From the NCBI GenBank assembly GCA_903632075.3, contig CAHIKZ030005210.1:62501-126500 (forward strand): DNA of 64,000 nt, in the 5' to 3' direction. A program made the position numbers and the translations under genes. A model generated the notes under the pieces. It saw only the letters and a program-made list of their open reading frames with translations. It did not search any database and had not been told where the DNA came from. Of the stretch, positions 1 through 11,421 are shown in pieces. The DNA comes from Acanthosepion pharaonis. Taxonomy: Eukaryota > Mollusca > Cephalopoda > Sepiida > Sepiidae. Position 1 is the stretch's first letter. Each line of letters begins with the position of its first letter.

Positions 1-1170
1 ATACGTCTAGGGATCTTAGTGTCGCATTTACCGTCCTCTGTCAAGACGGTTCCTAGATATTTAAACTTCTGTGTCTGCTTGATTCTAGTGTTCCCGACCT
101 GCAAATCGCATTTTGGACTCAACCTCTTACTGATAACCATGCATTCTGTCTTCTTGTAGTTTATGCTTAGTCCTTTCTTCTCACTATCCGTCGCTACCGT
201 CTGTAGTAGATTTTGTAATTACTTTTCCTTGTCTGCTATCAGTACTGTGTCATCTGCATATCTTATGTTGTTAAGATTGTGGCCATCAATGCTAAATCCT
301 GGTAGGGTTTCCAATTCTCTCAGAATTGCCGCGCTGTATAAGTTAAACAGGTCGGGTGAGAAGACGCATCCTTGCCTTACGCCCTTTTCTATTTTTGTAT
401 ATTGACTGAACTCGTTCCCTATGCGCATGCATGCTGTTTGCTGCCAGTATAGATTCTTGATTATTTCTGGATTATTCTGATATCCCTACCAGGGTTGCTG
501 AGCAGTTCCATCAGATCCTTGTGGCGTACTTTGCCGAAGGCTTTCGCGTAGTTTATTAAACACAGGTACACGTCCTTCTGCATCTGTATCGCTCTTTCTG
601 ATAACATTCTGAGCATGAATATCGCCTTTCTTGTTCTGGTGTCTTTAACGAACCCGCACTGTTCTTGTCCTATATCTGGTCTGATTCTGCTGCGCGATCT
701 ATTAAACAAAATACGGATGATGAGTTTTGTCATGTGGCTCATCAGGCTTATTGTTCGGTTGAGTTTGCATTCGTTTGCACCTGGTTTCTTATGCATAGCT
801 ATGAAGATAGATCTGCTGAGGTCTTCCGGTATATCCCCGCTGTTCTAGATTCCATTTGTTATTTCGGTGATCTTGTCTATACCAAAGTCATCTAACGCTG
901 TCAGCATTTCCGCTACAATTTCGTCTGGCCCAGCTGCCTTGTTTCTGTTCAATTTGGCCAGTGCGGTTTTTACTTCGGTTTTCAGAATTCGACGTCTGTC
1001 AGTAGTTCTGTATATTGATGGTTGTTCTCTTTCGTCGTGGAAGAGTTCTCCAATATGCGCGCTCCAGCGTTGAAGAATTTTTCCTTCCCTAATATGAGTG
1101 TTCCATCCTTTGATTTTAGGCAGTCTGTTGACGAGCATGTCTTCTGTCTTGTGAGTTACAAATAAAGAAA
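1..1170 (-). pseudogene. LINE A: decayed non-LTR reverse transcriptase fragment
   Basis: Read on the minus strand this is the reverse-transcriptase core of a non-LTR retrotransposon, running off the left edge. Seen in order: KAAGPDEIVAEML near 950-910, an IGQEQCGF stretch followed by QMQKDVYLCLINYAKAFGKVRH (796-461 segment), then GVRQGCVFSPDLFNLY and the catalytic box IRYADDTVLIAD (428-219 segment). It is dead: a stop separates the first two segments in one frame, a frameshift near 440-460 joins the second to the third, and a TAA interrupts KEK/LQ at about 216-218. Intact family members would be about 1000 residues; here the 5' half is missing and the copy ends abruptly at about 1160 against simple repeats. 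The clade is not assigned; a LINE of the 'endonuclease-reverse transcriptase' type common in molluscs and cnidarians fits. Confidence 0.9.
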
Positions 1171-1276
1171 ATCGTATATTTACAAGAAAATCACACACAC
1201 ACGAAGATGAAAGCAAGAAACGAACATATAGCAAAGGAAAAAAGAAAGAAAAAGAGGAAGAAAACTATACATACAA

Positions 1277-1312
<36 letters not shown>

Positions 1313-1372
1313 AAAGGGAACAAAATAACAAAGAGAGAAAATCGTATATTTCTAAGAAAGTAAATCGCACGC

Positions 1373-1454
<82 letters not shown>

Positions 1455-1667
1455 AAGAAAGATAATAATATATACCTAAGTAAGAAATTAAAAAAGAAAA
1501 CGAAAGAAAGGAACAAATGAAGAAAATTGTATATTTATAAAAAAAAAAATCATATATACATAAGAAAGAAAGAAGTTTAAGAAAGAATAAAGAAAGAAAG
1601 AAAAAGAAAAAAAACCCAAAAGAAATGAACAAATAGTGAAAATCGCATGTTTATAAGAATGAAAATC

Positions 1668-1724
<57 letters not shown>

Positions 1725-2020
1725 TAAGAAAGCAAGAAAAGAAAGATATGTAGATAGATCCTCTGTGCATAAGGAGAAAGAAAGAAAAAAAGATCTTATG
1801 CGCATCACAAGAAAGAAAGAAAGAAAGAAAGAAAGAAATTAGGAACATAAATCCTATATATGGAAGAAAGAAGGAAAGAAAGAAGGAAAGAAAGAAAGAA
1901 GGAAAAGAGGAAAGAAAGATAAAAAAGAAATGAAGAACATAAAACCTATATATGTAAGAAGAAAGAAAGAAAGAAAGAAAGAAGTAATCAATCAAATAAG
2001 CAAAAAAAAAAAAAAAGAAA
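1167..2020. repeat. Compound GAAA / AC / AT microsatellite block with a recurring 22-25-bp unit
   Basis: Tracts of (GAAA)n, an AC run (about 1386-1413), AT runs (1414-1452 and about 1672-1722) and poly-A. A non-simple unit, gaaaatcgtatatttataag, recurs with variation near 1167, 1339, 1522 and 1637, so the block is an interrupted minisatellite whose spacers have expanded into microsatellites. The long open frames here (poly-Phe/Leu/Ser or poly-Ile-Tyr) are translations of repeats. Confidence 0.9.
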
Positions 2021-2051
2021 GGAAAAGATGTCTAACAGTAGTTTTCCTGAT

Positions 2052-2305
2052 TAATATTGGTAGCACAATAGTTAGAAGCGTATAATGGAATCGGCATTCC
2101 GAGTTCGCTTCTCGTCTAGTCCGTTGACTTTCGCATAATTACCCTTGGGAAAGGCATGAGTCCATCTGTTCTCTCCCTACCCACCGCTATGGGCTAAATA
2201 ACAACGTAGACAGACCGGCCTTGCTTTGGGTGTCAAGCAGTCAAAAACTCTGAATTCCAAATCGTGGAGAAGGCAACGGGAAACCACTCCAATATCTTTC
2301 CCAAT
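2052..2305 (+). mobile_element. tRNA-derived SINE (Ceph/OR2-like, family SB)
   Basis: An A-box-like tagttagaagcg is followed by a B box in ccgagttcgcttc, typical of a tRNA-derived Pol III promoter. The body has gggaaaggcatgagtccatc and gctatgggctaaataac, the core shared by the other SB copies in this window. The 3' part (ctctgaattccaaatcgtgg) matches one of two alternative tails seen in the family. Confidence 0.8.
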
Positions 2306-3290
2306 AAAATGAAAGAAATATTATATATACCAAAGAAAGGAAAAAAAAGAAAAGAAAGAAATATATATACCAAGGAAAGGGAAAAAAGAAGAGAAAGAAA
2401 TAAATATTATGTATACCAATGAAAGGAAAAAAAAAAAAAGAAGAAATATTATATATACCAAAGAAAGGGAAAAAAAAGAAAAGAAAGAAATATTATATAT
2501 ACCAAAGAAAGGAAAAAAAAGAAAAGAATGAAATATTATATATACCAAAGAAAGGAAAAAAAAGAAAAGAATGAAATATTATATATACCAAAGAAAGGAA
2601 AAAAAAGAAAAGTAAGAAATATTATATATACCAAAGAAAGGAAAAAAAAGAAAAGAAAGCAAGAAATATTATGTATACCAAAGAAAGAAAAAAAAGAAAA
2701 GAAAGAAACATTATATCTACTAAAGAACGGGAAGAAAAGAAGGAAAGAAAGAAATATTTTATATACGAAAGAAAGGGAAAAAAAGAAAAGAAAGAAAGAA
2801 ATATTATATATACCAAAGAAAGGAAAAAAAGAAAAGAAAGAAGAAATATTATATATACCAAAGAAAGGAAAAAAAAGAAAAGAAAGAAGAAATATTATAT
2901 ATACCAAAGAAAGGAAAAAAAAGAAAAGAAAGAAAGAAATAATATATATACCAAAGAAAGGAAAAAAGAGAAAGAAAGAATGAAATATTATATACACTAA
3001 GGTAAGGAAAATAAAAGTAAAAAAGAAAGAAATATTATATATATACCAAAGAAAGGGAAAAAAGAAAGAAAGAAAGAAATATATATACCAAACAAAGGGG
3101 AAAAAAGAAAAGAAAGAAAGAAATATTATATATACCAAAGGAAGGAAAAAAAAAAGAAAGAAAGAAAGAAATATTATATATACCAAAGAAAGGAAAAAAA
3201 AGAAAGCAAGAAATATTATATATATCAAAGAAAGAAAAAAAAAAAAAAATGAAAAGAAACGAAAGAAAGAAATATATATACCAAAAAAAA
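2306..3290 (+). repeat. ~46-bp purine-rich minisatellite
   Basis: About 20 units of the form gaaatattatatatacc + aaagaaaggaaaaaa + gaaaagaaa, each 40-48 bp. The plus strand is almost pure A/G apart from the tattatatatacc core. Open frames on both strands (KKGKKRK / FFPFFGIY) are repeat translations. Confidence 0.9.
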
Positions 3291-3299
3291 GTTCACATA

Positions 3300-3740
3300 T
3301 TTTTATAATCTTGTAAAAGAACATTGCCGAGGAAGTCAGTAATTGCGGTGTCAAGAGAATAACCGTCCTTTTGATAGATCGTTTTTGTTTTATTATTTTT
3401 TTTTTTTTTTTTGTGGGCACGAAGTTTAAACATTGTCAAAGTTTCTAAGCAGTAGATATTTTCTTAAATTTTAAGATGAGTCGTTATCAATATTCTACAA
3501 TTTAATCACATTAATATTCTCATCTTTGTTAGTTTTATCATTAATCTTCGGCTGATTCAGTCTCCGGTCTTCCTCGTTTGCATCATTCTTCAGTCACAAG
3601 GTGGATACTATTAAAGCAGTTCTAAATCAGGGAGTGGGAGATTCCTGCAAACCCTCTATAATATATAAGAAGAATCCCATAGGATAAGTGTACACGTGGT
3701 GAACATCAAACAACGCCTCGATCAAAACGTAGTGCTAATG
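3300..3740. other. No recognisable feature
   Basis: AT-rich unique-looking sequence with a short poly-T run near 3390-3412. I see no coding potential, RNA gene or repeat match to the rest of the window. Confidence 0.5.
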
Positions 3741-3744
3741 AACT

Positions 3745-3862
3745 ATGAATTTCCGATCTTCATCCTCAGCTGATGCTCAAAGAACCTAAGCAGATCTTGA
3801 TGAGAATAACGTTCGCATTGTAAGATTCCCTCCATCCGCGCCGTCCACACCACCAACAGCTG
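3745..3862 (-). mobile_element. LINE D 3' end, short fragment
   Basis: About 110 bp matching 5348-5465 in sequence and order (cttcatcctcagctgatg, agatcttgatgagaata, gcattgtaagattccctcc). On the minus strand both encode the peptide NLTM-RTLFSS. It is therefore a second, strongly 5'-truncated copy of the LINE at 5348-6700, here abutted by a SINE. Confidence 0.75.
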
Positions 3863-3880
3863 ATTGAACGATTGGGGATC

Positions 3881-4018
3881 CTTTATAGTGATTTACTAAG
3901 CACAGATGTAACACAAGGTAGAAAGTTGTCAGCCTCCAGCGAGGTTCGAACACACAGCTTGGTTGTAATAGATCTAGCAAGTCAAGCTTGTTAACCATTA
4001 CACAACGTCGAAGTACCG
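3881..4018 (-). mobile_element. tRNA-derived SINE, family SA
   Basis: Minus strand: gtgtaatggttaacaagc (A box) then tgtgttcgaacctcgc (B box), then a short tail ttctaccttgtgttacatctgtgcttag. It matches the copies at 20137-20252 and 37347-37483. Total about 135 bp. The tail is a mutated form of the cggccttgtgccacat block seen in the 37 kb copy. Confidence 0.85.
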
Positions 4019-4050
4019 ACTGCACATTCTGTATAGGTTGTTGTTAGCAT

Positions 4051-4349
4051 AGTCAGTTATGTGCCATGCGTGATACACGCTTAGGCTATCATATATTTTT
4101 CGATACGTGACTGACGAGGCAGAGTTTTTTTTTTCCCCCGCAGGTTGCCATTTCTTTCTGCGGTAGACCAGTTGCCATCCAAAGCTATCCTTCTGTTCTG
4201 CTATTTACCCATAGCTGGGGGTGAGGGGAAAGAAGTGAATTCATATCTTTCCCAAGAGTATTAGCATGTACGTGAATGTAATGGATTCGACTGGAATTCG
4301 AACTCGGCTCTCCGATTCCTTAACCCGAGCCGCTATTCATCACTCCACC
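4051..4349 (-). mobile_element. SINE SB with hairpin tail
   Basis: Minus-strand order: tRNA-like head ending in gagttcgaattccagtcg, body gctatgggtaaatagc, linker ggatggcaactggtctacc, then a 3' tail (4051-4125) of two nested hairpins. The copies at 63393 and 63656 have the same tail. The tail stem gcgtg-tat-cacgc is intact here; the gtatc-GAAA hairpin has one decayed arm. Confidence 0.85.
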
Positions 4350-4689
4350 TTCTGTAAATGACGAGAATATCAGTCTAAACAATTCTTGGGAGAATGAGAA
4401 CATTAACTGCAATTACTTGACTATTTTTGAATATTTTACGATCAATGATTATTTATTGTAATATAATTTCGGTACAAGTCCGATAGGGAAGTCTGGTGAC
4501 ATTGGTCAACACTGACTGTCCTAAACCGAGCTAATCTGATTCGGAATCCGTTCGTTTATTACAATTTACTATATCATCACAAGAACTCATCCATCGCCAT
4601 TCGACCCAACATATACCACAATACCGCATATTCACAAGGATCCTACTAAAATACTATGACGTAAAAATTTGATAATTTCCGATTTTATT

Positions 4690-4855
4690 TTACAAAAATA
4701 AATATATAAATGCATAAAATATATATAAAATAAATATATAAATATATAAAAGATATATAAAATAAATATATAAATATATAAAATATATATAAAATAAATA
4801 TATAAAACAAATATATAAAATATATATATAAAATAAATATATAAAATAAATAATT
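4690..4855. repeat. AT-rich 10-20-bp tandem repeat
   Basis: Repeats of ataaatatataaa / atatataaaataa over about 165 bp. Open frames here (FYIYFIYIF) are repeat translations. Confidence 0.9.
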
Positions 4856-4859
4856 GTGG

Positions 4860-5345
4860 TATGAAATGAGGAGGGAGGGGATGATCCCAATAACGAAAAT
4901 AAAGTACAACCAAACATTCAATATATAAAAAAAATATGTTAGTAGGACCCGGCCACCCCATAGAAAAATAAGAGTGGCCACTCTATTCTGCCGCTAAGCA
5001 GAATCAAGAAGGTCACTCGCTAATGGAATGGAAGGGACATAATTAATTACGAAATATGAAAGTCAAAGGCTAATACAGCCATGATAAAAAGAGGACAAAA
5101 AAAAATTGGGAAGGTTGAGAATCTTGACTTGATAAAAGAGACTGCTGGGCGCAGGCCGGGAACAACAATTGCTCACATTAACTGGGGTAAACAAAAGAGT
5201 TTAGCTTACACAGGGGAGGGGGCCCGTCAGGAAACCGACCCATTTTGTCTAAAGGAGACTAAAAAAAATGAAAATAAAAGCGAACCAGACTCTCGACTTT
5301 CACCCACTTTTCGCTGAAATCTACCGATAAACAAACGATTTTTAT
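4860..5345. other. No recognisable gene; one small hairpin
   Basis: Unique-looking sequence. A 7-bp hairpin attctgc-cgctaa-gcagaat lies near 4984-5003. Nothing else is identified. Confidence 0.5.
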
Positions 5346-5347
5346 CA

Positions 5348-6700
5348 GTTCTGATGTTCATCCTGAGCTGATGCCCCCCAAAATCCAACCAGATCCTGAT
5401 GAGAATAATGTTTGCATCGTAAGATTACCTCTATCCGCGTCGTCCACACTATCATTCTTCTCACGGCTACCAGCGTCAGAAACATCATCCGTTTCATGCC
5501 AGAATACACGGGGGCGACACATTATCGCACGCGTACGCAAGAACGACTGGCACAAGATGTTTGGGATCGATACGAGCCGTAAACCCACCGACATAGTCCC
5601 AGAACGGGCGTACCTGAGGACAGTGGTAGAAGGTGTGCACAGCCGTTTCTTCTAATCCAAGGTCACACCGATGACAATCGGCCATATCCGCCCAGCCCGC
5701 TTTGAAAGCCATATCTCTGAGCGATAGCGTGTTCCGGATCAATGGCCATGTAAGCGAAAAACTCAGGGTTGCTGAGGTAATTCGCCACTGGCGCCTAGGA
5801 CCAGAAAGAGCTCAACTCGATCACCGACAAGTCGGGCCATACACATAGTGGGTACGAAGCGCACCCACCACTAGTTCTCAATACAATGCCTTCCTAGTCC
5901 AGGGAAAGTCACTGGACTGAGGAGTAGCACGCATCGGTGAAGAATTCGGACTGATTCCGGGGGTTACGATGGTTCTCAACCCCAGAAATGAGAGAATTGA
6001 TAGTAAGGCTAGGGAAGGCGTCCCTAACACTCCTCGCCCAGAACGAATTTTCAGTCAATGCGCAGCATAGGAAAACCAACCTCGAGGCTTGTCGATGACT
6101 CAGCAAGCGTGGAACATGGACGCTCGATTGCCTCCCTACGGTCCTCGCGGAGAGGAGTACCGAGAACCGATAAAGGATAAGAAAATGATGTACAGAGAGC
6201 ACACCTCAGCTCTGCCCTTTAAGGACAACCGCTTTCGGAGCCAAGTCCGGATTGATGGACCTACCTTTGCCAGTAGCTCCGACCAATTCTTCTCTAGCTG
6301 GAGATCTGGCCCGAACCAACACTCGAAGAAGACGGACAGGACAGTCAGTCTAACTGAAAGGCCCTGGAAGAGAAACGCCCTTCCAAGCAACTAAACGCAA
6401 GCCAGAAGACTTGTGGTTAATCTGGGCCCCGAGACCTTCTCGTACCGTTCTGCACTACATCAATATCATTGTGGCACGAAAATGGATATGTCATCGGCGT
6501 ATTAGGAAATCCTGGCTCCACTAGAGACACCAACTGTTCTAATAGGCCGGATTGCACGTTCTTAGCCGGCGAAAGAGAGGCTCCAATGCCAAAGCGTAAA
6601 GTAAGGTCGACAGCTCACAAACAAACTGTGACAGCGCAAAAGCGCTCGACCGCTCTACGTTCACATGTACTACAGCACTGGGGGAGCGATAACATAGTAT
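5348..6700 (-). pseudogene. LINE D: decayed non-LTR reverse transcriptase (L1/Tx1-like), 3' half
   Basis: Minus-strand reading gives, in order, SPSAVVHVN and LSTLLYALALEPLFRR (about 6690-6560), the catalytic box YADDISIFV (YADD at 6501-6490), WSELLAKVGPSIRTWL plus RRLSLKGRAEVC (about 6290-6200), FWARSVRDAFPSL (about 6040-6000) and a C-terminal Cys/His knuckle CHRC-x7-TAVHTFYHC followed by PQVRPFWDYVG (5742-5590). This is the thumb and C-terminal zinc-knuckle arrangement of Tx1/L1-type LINEs. Frameshifts and stops separate the pieces. The 5' half is absent; the break near 6695 is at a short (TA)n. A shorter 3' fragment of the same family is at 3745-3862. Confidence 0.85.
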
Positions 6701-6764
6701 ATATATATAGTTTGGGGGTTAAAGTGCTCAGTATCCGGGATTCGTTCATGTCTTACATATTGCG

Positions 6765-6905
6765 TTCTAGCAACAAACAGACTGTCGCTACTGTGTTGAT
6801 CTAAGTTTGCTCTCAAAACAGGCTGTCTCCACTCTGTGTTGACCAACCTTTGTTCTCAGATATGAAACAGATTGTCAACACTCGGTGTTGACCTCATTGT
6901 TCACT
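6765..6905 (+). repeat. Three-unit ~45-bp tandem repeat
   Basis: Three diverged units, each ending in ctgtgttgatc / ctgtgttgacc / cggtgttgacc after a cagactgtc / caggctgtc / cagattgtc element. They lie immediately upstream of a TA microsatellite (6910-6936) and the hammerhead. Confidence 0.75.
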
Positions 6906-6980
6906 CTTGATATATATATATATATATATATATATAAGTAATTCATCGACTCTGATAGAAACTTCAACAGAATGAAGAAA

Positions 6981-7027
6981 GCACTGGACGGCCGTTTCGT
7001 CCTATATTTGGGACTCATCAGCAGTGC
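6981..7027 (-). ncRNA. Type I hammerhead ribozyme (canonical core)
   Basis: Minus strand, 7027 to 6981: GCACTG (stem I 5'), CTGATGA (core), GTCC-CAAATATA-GGAC (stem II, 4 bp, 8-nt loop), GAAA (core), CGGCCG (minimal stem III), GTC (cleavage triplet, cut after C at 6987), CAGTGC (stem I 3'). All conserved core bases are present and stem I is a perfect 6 bp. The very short stem III is typical of hammerheads in small retroelements (retrozymes, Penelope-like elements), which usually work as dimers. The CTGATGAGTCCCAAATA part closely resembles the Schistosoma satellite hammerhead. The next base run toward the SINE/microsatellite side is (TA)n at 6910-6936. Self-cleavage is predicted, not shown. 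Confidence 0.9.
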
Positions 7028-7297
7028 GCATCCACTACCGAGAATTGAAACCCTGCCAGTTAGGTTGTCAAGCAGACATCATACCAACTGTTCTAATATG
7101 CCTCGGCGACGAAGAGGTTGCAAATCAGACTCAACATAGCACTGCTCGCTCACATATTCCGTGGTGGAACCATACTGCGTTCTCTGTAACCATAGGACTG
7201 TCCCCCCTGGAGCCACGACTACTCTCACCAAGCCTCTCACTCTAGAGCATTAGAAACCGGTTCAAGCGATGATATACACAGATAGTAATTAATCTAA

Positions 7298-7377
7298 ACG
7301 GATCTTCAAGGTACAGCCTGTACCCTGAAGATCCGTCTAGGTGAAACTTAGGTTGGTTTGCTTGACTCCTTAAGATT
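7298..7377 (-). mobile_element. Foldback/MITE-like element with 39-bp palindrome (family FB1)
   Basis: 7298-7336 is a near-perfect palindrome (acggatcttca ... tgaagatccgt around gtacagcctgtac). The right part, ccctgaagatccgtctaggtg then aaactta-ggttggtttg, aligns over about 60 bp with the reverse complement of 24631-24728, so the two are one dispersed family. No coding capacity. Confidence 0.7.
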
Positions 7378-7379
7378 AT

Positions 7380-7403
7380 ATAATAATAATAATAATAATA
7401 ATG
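7380..7403. repeat. (AAT)n microsatellite
   Basis: Eight ATA/AAT units beginning just after the foldback element. Confidence 0.95.
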
Positions 7404-7763
7404 GACTCTCCCGTCGGTTTCGACGTATGAGGATCTGCCAGCTTATTGGTTCAGTTATGAAAGTTTATGCGATAATCTTAAGTGGCATTTAAGACCCGCT
7501 AGTGATTTACAAAGGAGGCCACATATGGAGCAAGTGTGAGGATTGTAAGATGAGATCACTGTTAGATTGGCTGACCTTTTAGATCTTGCTCTCACTTCTT
7601 GAAGATGATTCAGACAAGCAGATTGAAAATTTCTGAGTCCACTAAAACCCGTTGATCTCCATTCTACCCGCTACAAAGCTAAGCGCTCAAGAGTGTTATG
7701 TGGTATATTAACTGCTGACAAGTTGCTTTTCAGCTTGTCTTTGTATCTTAGCCATGGGCCTCC

Positions 7764-7765
<2 letters not shown>

Positions 7766-7819
<54 letters not shown>
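7766..7819. repeat. (AT)n microsatellite
   Basis: About 54 bp of uninterrupted AT. Confidence 0.98.
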
Positions 7820-7821
<2 letters not shown>

Positions 7822-9040
7822 TGACATCGAGAAAATGTTCCGATATTTTGAATTATATGCTGATTTCATTGGTTCGGTAGATGTTGGGTTAAATCTTCTT
7901 CCTCTTACCGATTAATATAAATCGTGCTTATGTCCCTTGGAACTCGGCTTTTGATATTGGTCTTAGGTATGTATCCTTCTCTATCCACTGTTTTTTACAT
8001 TGATCATTGTTATATGTAACCCATAGAATGAGAAATCAGTCATTAAAATTGGTTTCCAAAGGCGGAAATTACGTATGACTCAACCTAAGAGAAAGGGCCA
8101 GTTTGCGCTGAAGACTACATTGTTTAATAAATTATCAATGTAACCCTAATCATTTAAATATTTAATAAGTTTTCTTTTATCCAAACAACGTAGTCGAACT
8201 TGTGTGTGTCTGGTTGAATCGTTCAATTGGCAATCAGTTCTTGTGATGCTTAAACAACATATTTCAATAATTTGCAGTTACAAAGAGAAGTACTAGCCTC
8301 TGTAGTAAAAATATATCAGAAGAACGTGTGCAAAGAATCCATTCTTGCAATAAATAATAAAGAATTACCAGATGGTCCGCTGCGGGTGCTTTGAAGAAAG
8401 AAAAAAGAAAATATAAAATAAAAAATAAAAATCAATGTTGTCATATGATGATGTCATCGTAACGTGTGGATATAATAAACACATTATGACGTAATTTTAT
8501 GCATTGAAAATGTTTCTTAAAAAGAAAAAAAAATATTGCTTACTATCAATAAATCCTCCACACCAAGAAAAAGATCTCAGTTGACGACGTCCATTATATA
8601 CAATCACTAAGTTGTTACACGTTTTAAGAAATAGAATCAAAAACAAGGAGATGGGGGTGCTAAGCAACAAGTTTTTGTTCGGACAGGTGAATGATTAAAA
8701 TAGCTTTTATACAACGAACAAAGCCGACTGTCATAGTAAATCATAGCTAACTATTGCCAGTTTTAATTGCCTATAACTTCATAGATCGATGCAAATATGA
8801 CACAGTGTATTTGTATACAGACGTATGTAGAAAGAATAGCGACGCTCAGACAGTCTTAATACTATTGCAACATATACACTGATTGATACAGTTTCGTTGA
8901 ATATCAATATTATTAGTAGCAATTCAAATCAATCAGTGAAAAAAAGGCAAGTGTAATCCAAGATTCTTTTCTCTTTTTGTCGATATCTCCACCTTTATTA
9001 GTTTTCGAGCTAATATGGCTGTTTAGTGTTAAGAACGCTT
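7820..9040. other. No recognisable feature
   Basis: About 1.2 kb of AT-rich sequence with no long open frame, RNA gene or internal repeat that I can support. A short palindromic stretch (atgatgatgtcatcgt) lies near 8446-8461 and is not interpreted. Confidence 0.5.
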
Positions 9041-9187
9041 ACAAATAAGGATCTGATAAATAAATAGTAAGAGAAACGCGAGAGGGGCAGGAAGGAAAGA
9101 AAATTATAGACTTGTATAAAGGGAAAAAAATTGGAAAAGGGAAATGCAGAGAGGTGGAAAAAGAGAAATTAAAGAATGAATGAAGAA

Positions 9188-9223
<36 letters not shown>

Positions 9224-10856
9224 GATGAATGAACAATGAAAGAGGAAATATAGAAGGAACGATGAAAGCACGGATCGATAAAAAGAAAAGAAAACAGAAG
9301 CAGAATTAAAAAAAGGAGAGTGAAAAGAAAAGAAAAACGGTGAATGTAATGAAAGAAAGAGAAAAAGAATGAAAGAAGTCAAAATAATGAAAGAAAAACT
9401 TAAGGAAGGACGTTTAGTAACAATTTATTTGAAGACAAAAAGACATTTTTTGTAAAAAAAAAAAGTGTCATGAAGAAAGGCTTGTTATGAAAAGAACGAT
9501 GGAAAAGAGAAAGAAAGAAAGGAAAATAGGAAGAGAGAAATCAGCGAGAAGAAGAAGAAAAAGAAGAAGAAAAAGAAGAAGAAGAAGAAGAAGAAGAAGG
9601 GAGGAATGAGTGAAGAGGTGAGAGATGAATGACAGAAGATGGGAATACAATGAATGAGAGAAGACAGATATGAAGAAAAAGCAGGGAAAGACTGGGGAAA
9701 GAAAACAAAATAAGGGAAGAAGAAGAAGAAGAAGAAGAAGAAGAAGAAGAAGAAGAAGAAGAAGAAGAAGAAGAAGAAGAAGAAGGAGGAGGAGGAGGAG
9801 AAAAAGAAGAAGAAATGAGAGAAGACAATAAATATAAGAAGGGAAAGAGAGGAATGAGAGAAGGAAAAAATTAGAGAAGAGGATGAATGAAAACAAGAAG
9901 AAGAGAATCAAGAGTGAGATGAATGAGAGATGGGAAGACATTGGATAAGAACTGACAGGGAACAAAAAAAGAAGGGAATGGAACGAAATAAGAAAGAAAT
10001 AAAAAAAAAAATGAAAGAAGAAATAAACGAAAAAAGAATGAATAAGAGTGAGACAAAATATAAATAAAATGAGAGAAGGGACGAGAAAAGGAGAAGAAGA
10101 GAGAAAAAGAACGAGAGAAAGAAGGGAAGAAAAGAAAAGAGTAGACCAATGGCAGGAGAAAAGATGCAAAGAATGAATAGAGAAGCAGAGAAAAGAATGA
10201 AGAATATACAGAAGAAAACAGTTGGAAGAAAAGTGAGGAATGAGAGAAGAAAAGAAGGAAAGAAATATAAAAAAAAAGAGAAATATAAACAAAGCAAGGA
10301 AGGAGTGAGAGAAACTTTAAAAGAAAAATGTGAAAGAAAGTAAGAAAAAAAAACAGAAAGAGAAGGAGAAAAAAAAAGAAATAGGAAACTTTAAAAACAA
10401 TGAGAAAAAGGAAGAGAGGAAAGAGAGGATTGAATTTGAAAAAAGAATGAGAGAAAGAACTAGAGGAATAAAAGAAAGACGTAAAAAGAGAGGGAAGGGG
10501 AGGGAAGACTGATAGAAAGAAATGACTGAAAGAAGAGAGAGAAAAGAATGAGAGAAAGAAATGTAGCAAAGAATGAGAGATGAATAGCAGGGAAGAAAGA
10601 AGAGGGAAAAAAATCAGATGTGATGGGTAAAAATGAAGAATAAAATAAAGACCTTTAAAAAAATGTGAAGGAAAAACTAGAGAGAAAGAAAAACAGTGAA
10701 TGAATGAAGGTAAGTGTAGATAAAAGTCGGTGAAAAAGCAATTAAAATAAGAAAATAAAGTAAATGAAAAAAATGTCTAAGAAAAAAAAATCAACAAAAA
10801 AAAAATCAAGATTAAAAAATTAAAATGAGAAAAATCACGAAGAAAAGTGAAATACA

Positions 10857-10857
<1 letters not shown>
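9041..10857 (+). repeat. ~1.8-kb polypurine (GA/GAA/GAAA) tract
   Basis: The plus strand is overwhelmingly A and G, with pure (GAA)n at about 9548-9600 and 9719-9786 and (AAT)n near 9190-9220. Interspersed gagagaatgagagaa units repeat irregularly. The minus-strand open frames (poly-Phe/Leu/Ser) are low-complexity translations. Confidence 0.9.
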
Positions 10858-10910
<53 letters not shown>

Positions 10911-10911
10911 T
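10858..10911. repeat. (ATT)n microsatellite
   Basis: About 18 ATT units closing the purine tract. Confidence 0.97.
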
Positions 10912-11386
10912 GTGTCTCTCACAAAGAAATGCTAAATGCGGTAAAAAAAATTAAATCGATTAAAATAAAAGATGATCTTCTTGAAGATGCAACTATCACC
11001 AACATCTCCATTAATGTTTTACTGGTCTTATATTGTTATTGACAAACAATAACCAGTCTTTTATTTACGGGAATTTTTCTTTCAAAATATTTCATCATGC
11101 CGAAGCAAAACATCATCACTACAAAGATGTTAGGAATAATTAATCCTATTGAAACGACCGGCGTAAAAAGAGGCTCAACACAGCTTTATATAGTGAAAAT
11201 CGGTCTCCAACCAATACTTACAATAATGTATGATAATTATTTAAGTGGCGGGGAAAAAAACCAGGCTAGCGTGATGTTGACAACTACAATGCGCGCTCAC
11301 ACACAAAAGACGAGGAAGAACTGTAAGGTGCAGTATTTCTAAAGGTAGCAGCAGCAGCAAGAAAAAAAAAAAAAAAAAAAAAAGAA

Positions 11387-11421
<35 letters not shown>

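Noticed and set aside
1180..1995. Several overlapping open frames of 70-150 codons on both strands
   Set aside because: They translate GAAA, AC and AT repeats (poly-Phe/Leu, poly-Ile-Tyr, poly-Cys-Val) and have no non-repeat domain.
2536..3420. 294-codon minus-strand open frame
   Set aside because: It is a stop-free translation of the ~46-bp purine minisatellite; the unit happens to lack stops in one frame.
3881..4018. Functional tRNA gene
   Set aside because: A and B boxes are present but no acceptor stem closes, and the same sequence with a tail recurs at 20 and 37 kb, which fits a SINE.
5349..5410. CTGATGA strings near 5400 as another hammerhead
   Set aside because: No GAAA or stem II follows; the sequence is LINE D 3' region, shared with 3745-3862.
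9468..10569. Long minus-strand frames (up to 274 codons) rich in Phe/Ser/Leu, resembling membrane proteins
   Set aside because: Low-complexity translations of a polypyrimidine strand.
11097..11342. 81-codon plus frame starting MPKQNIITTK
   Set aside because: No motif, no splice or promoter context, and comparable frames are expected by chance in this length.
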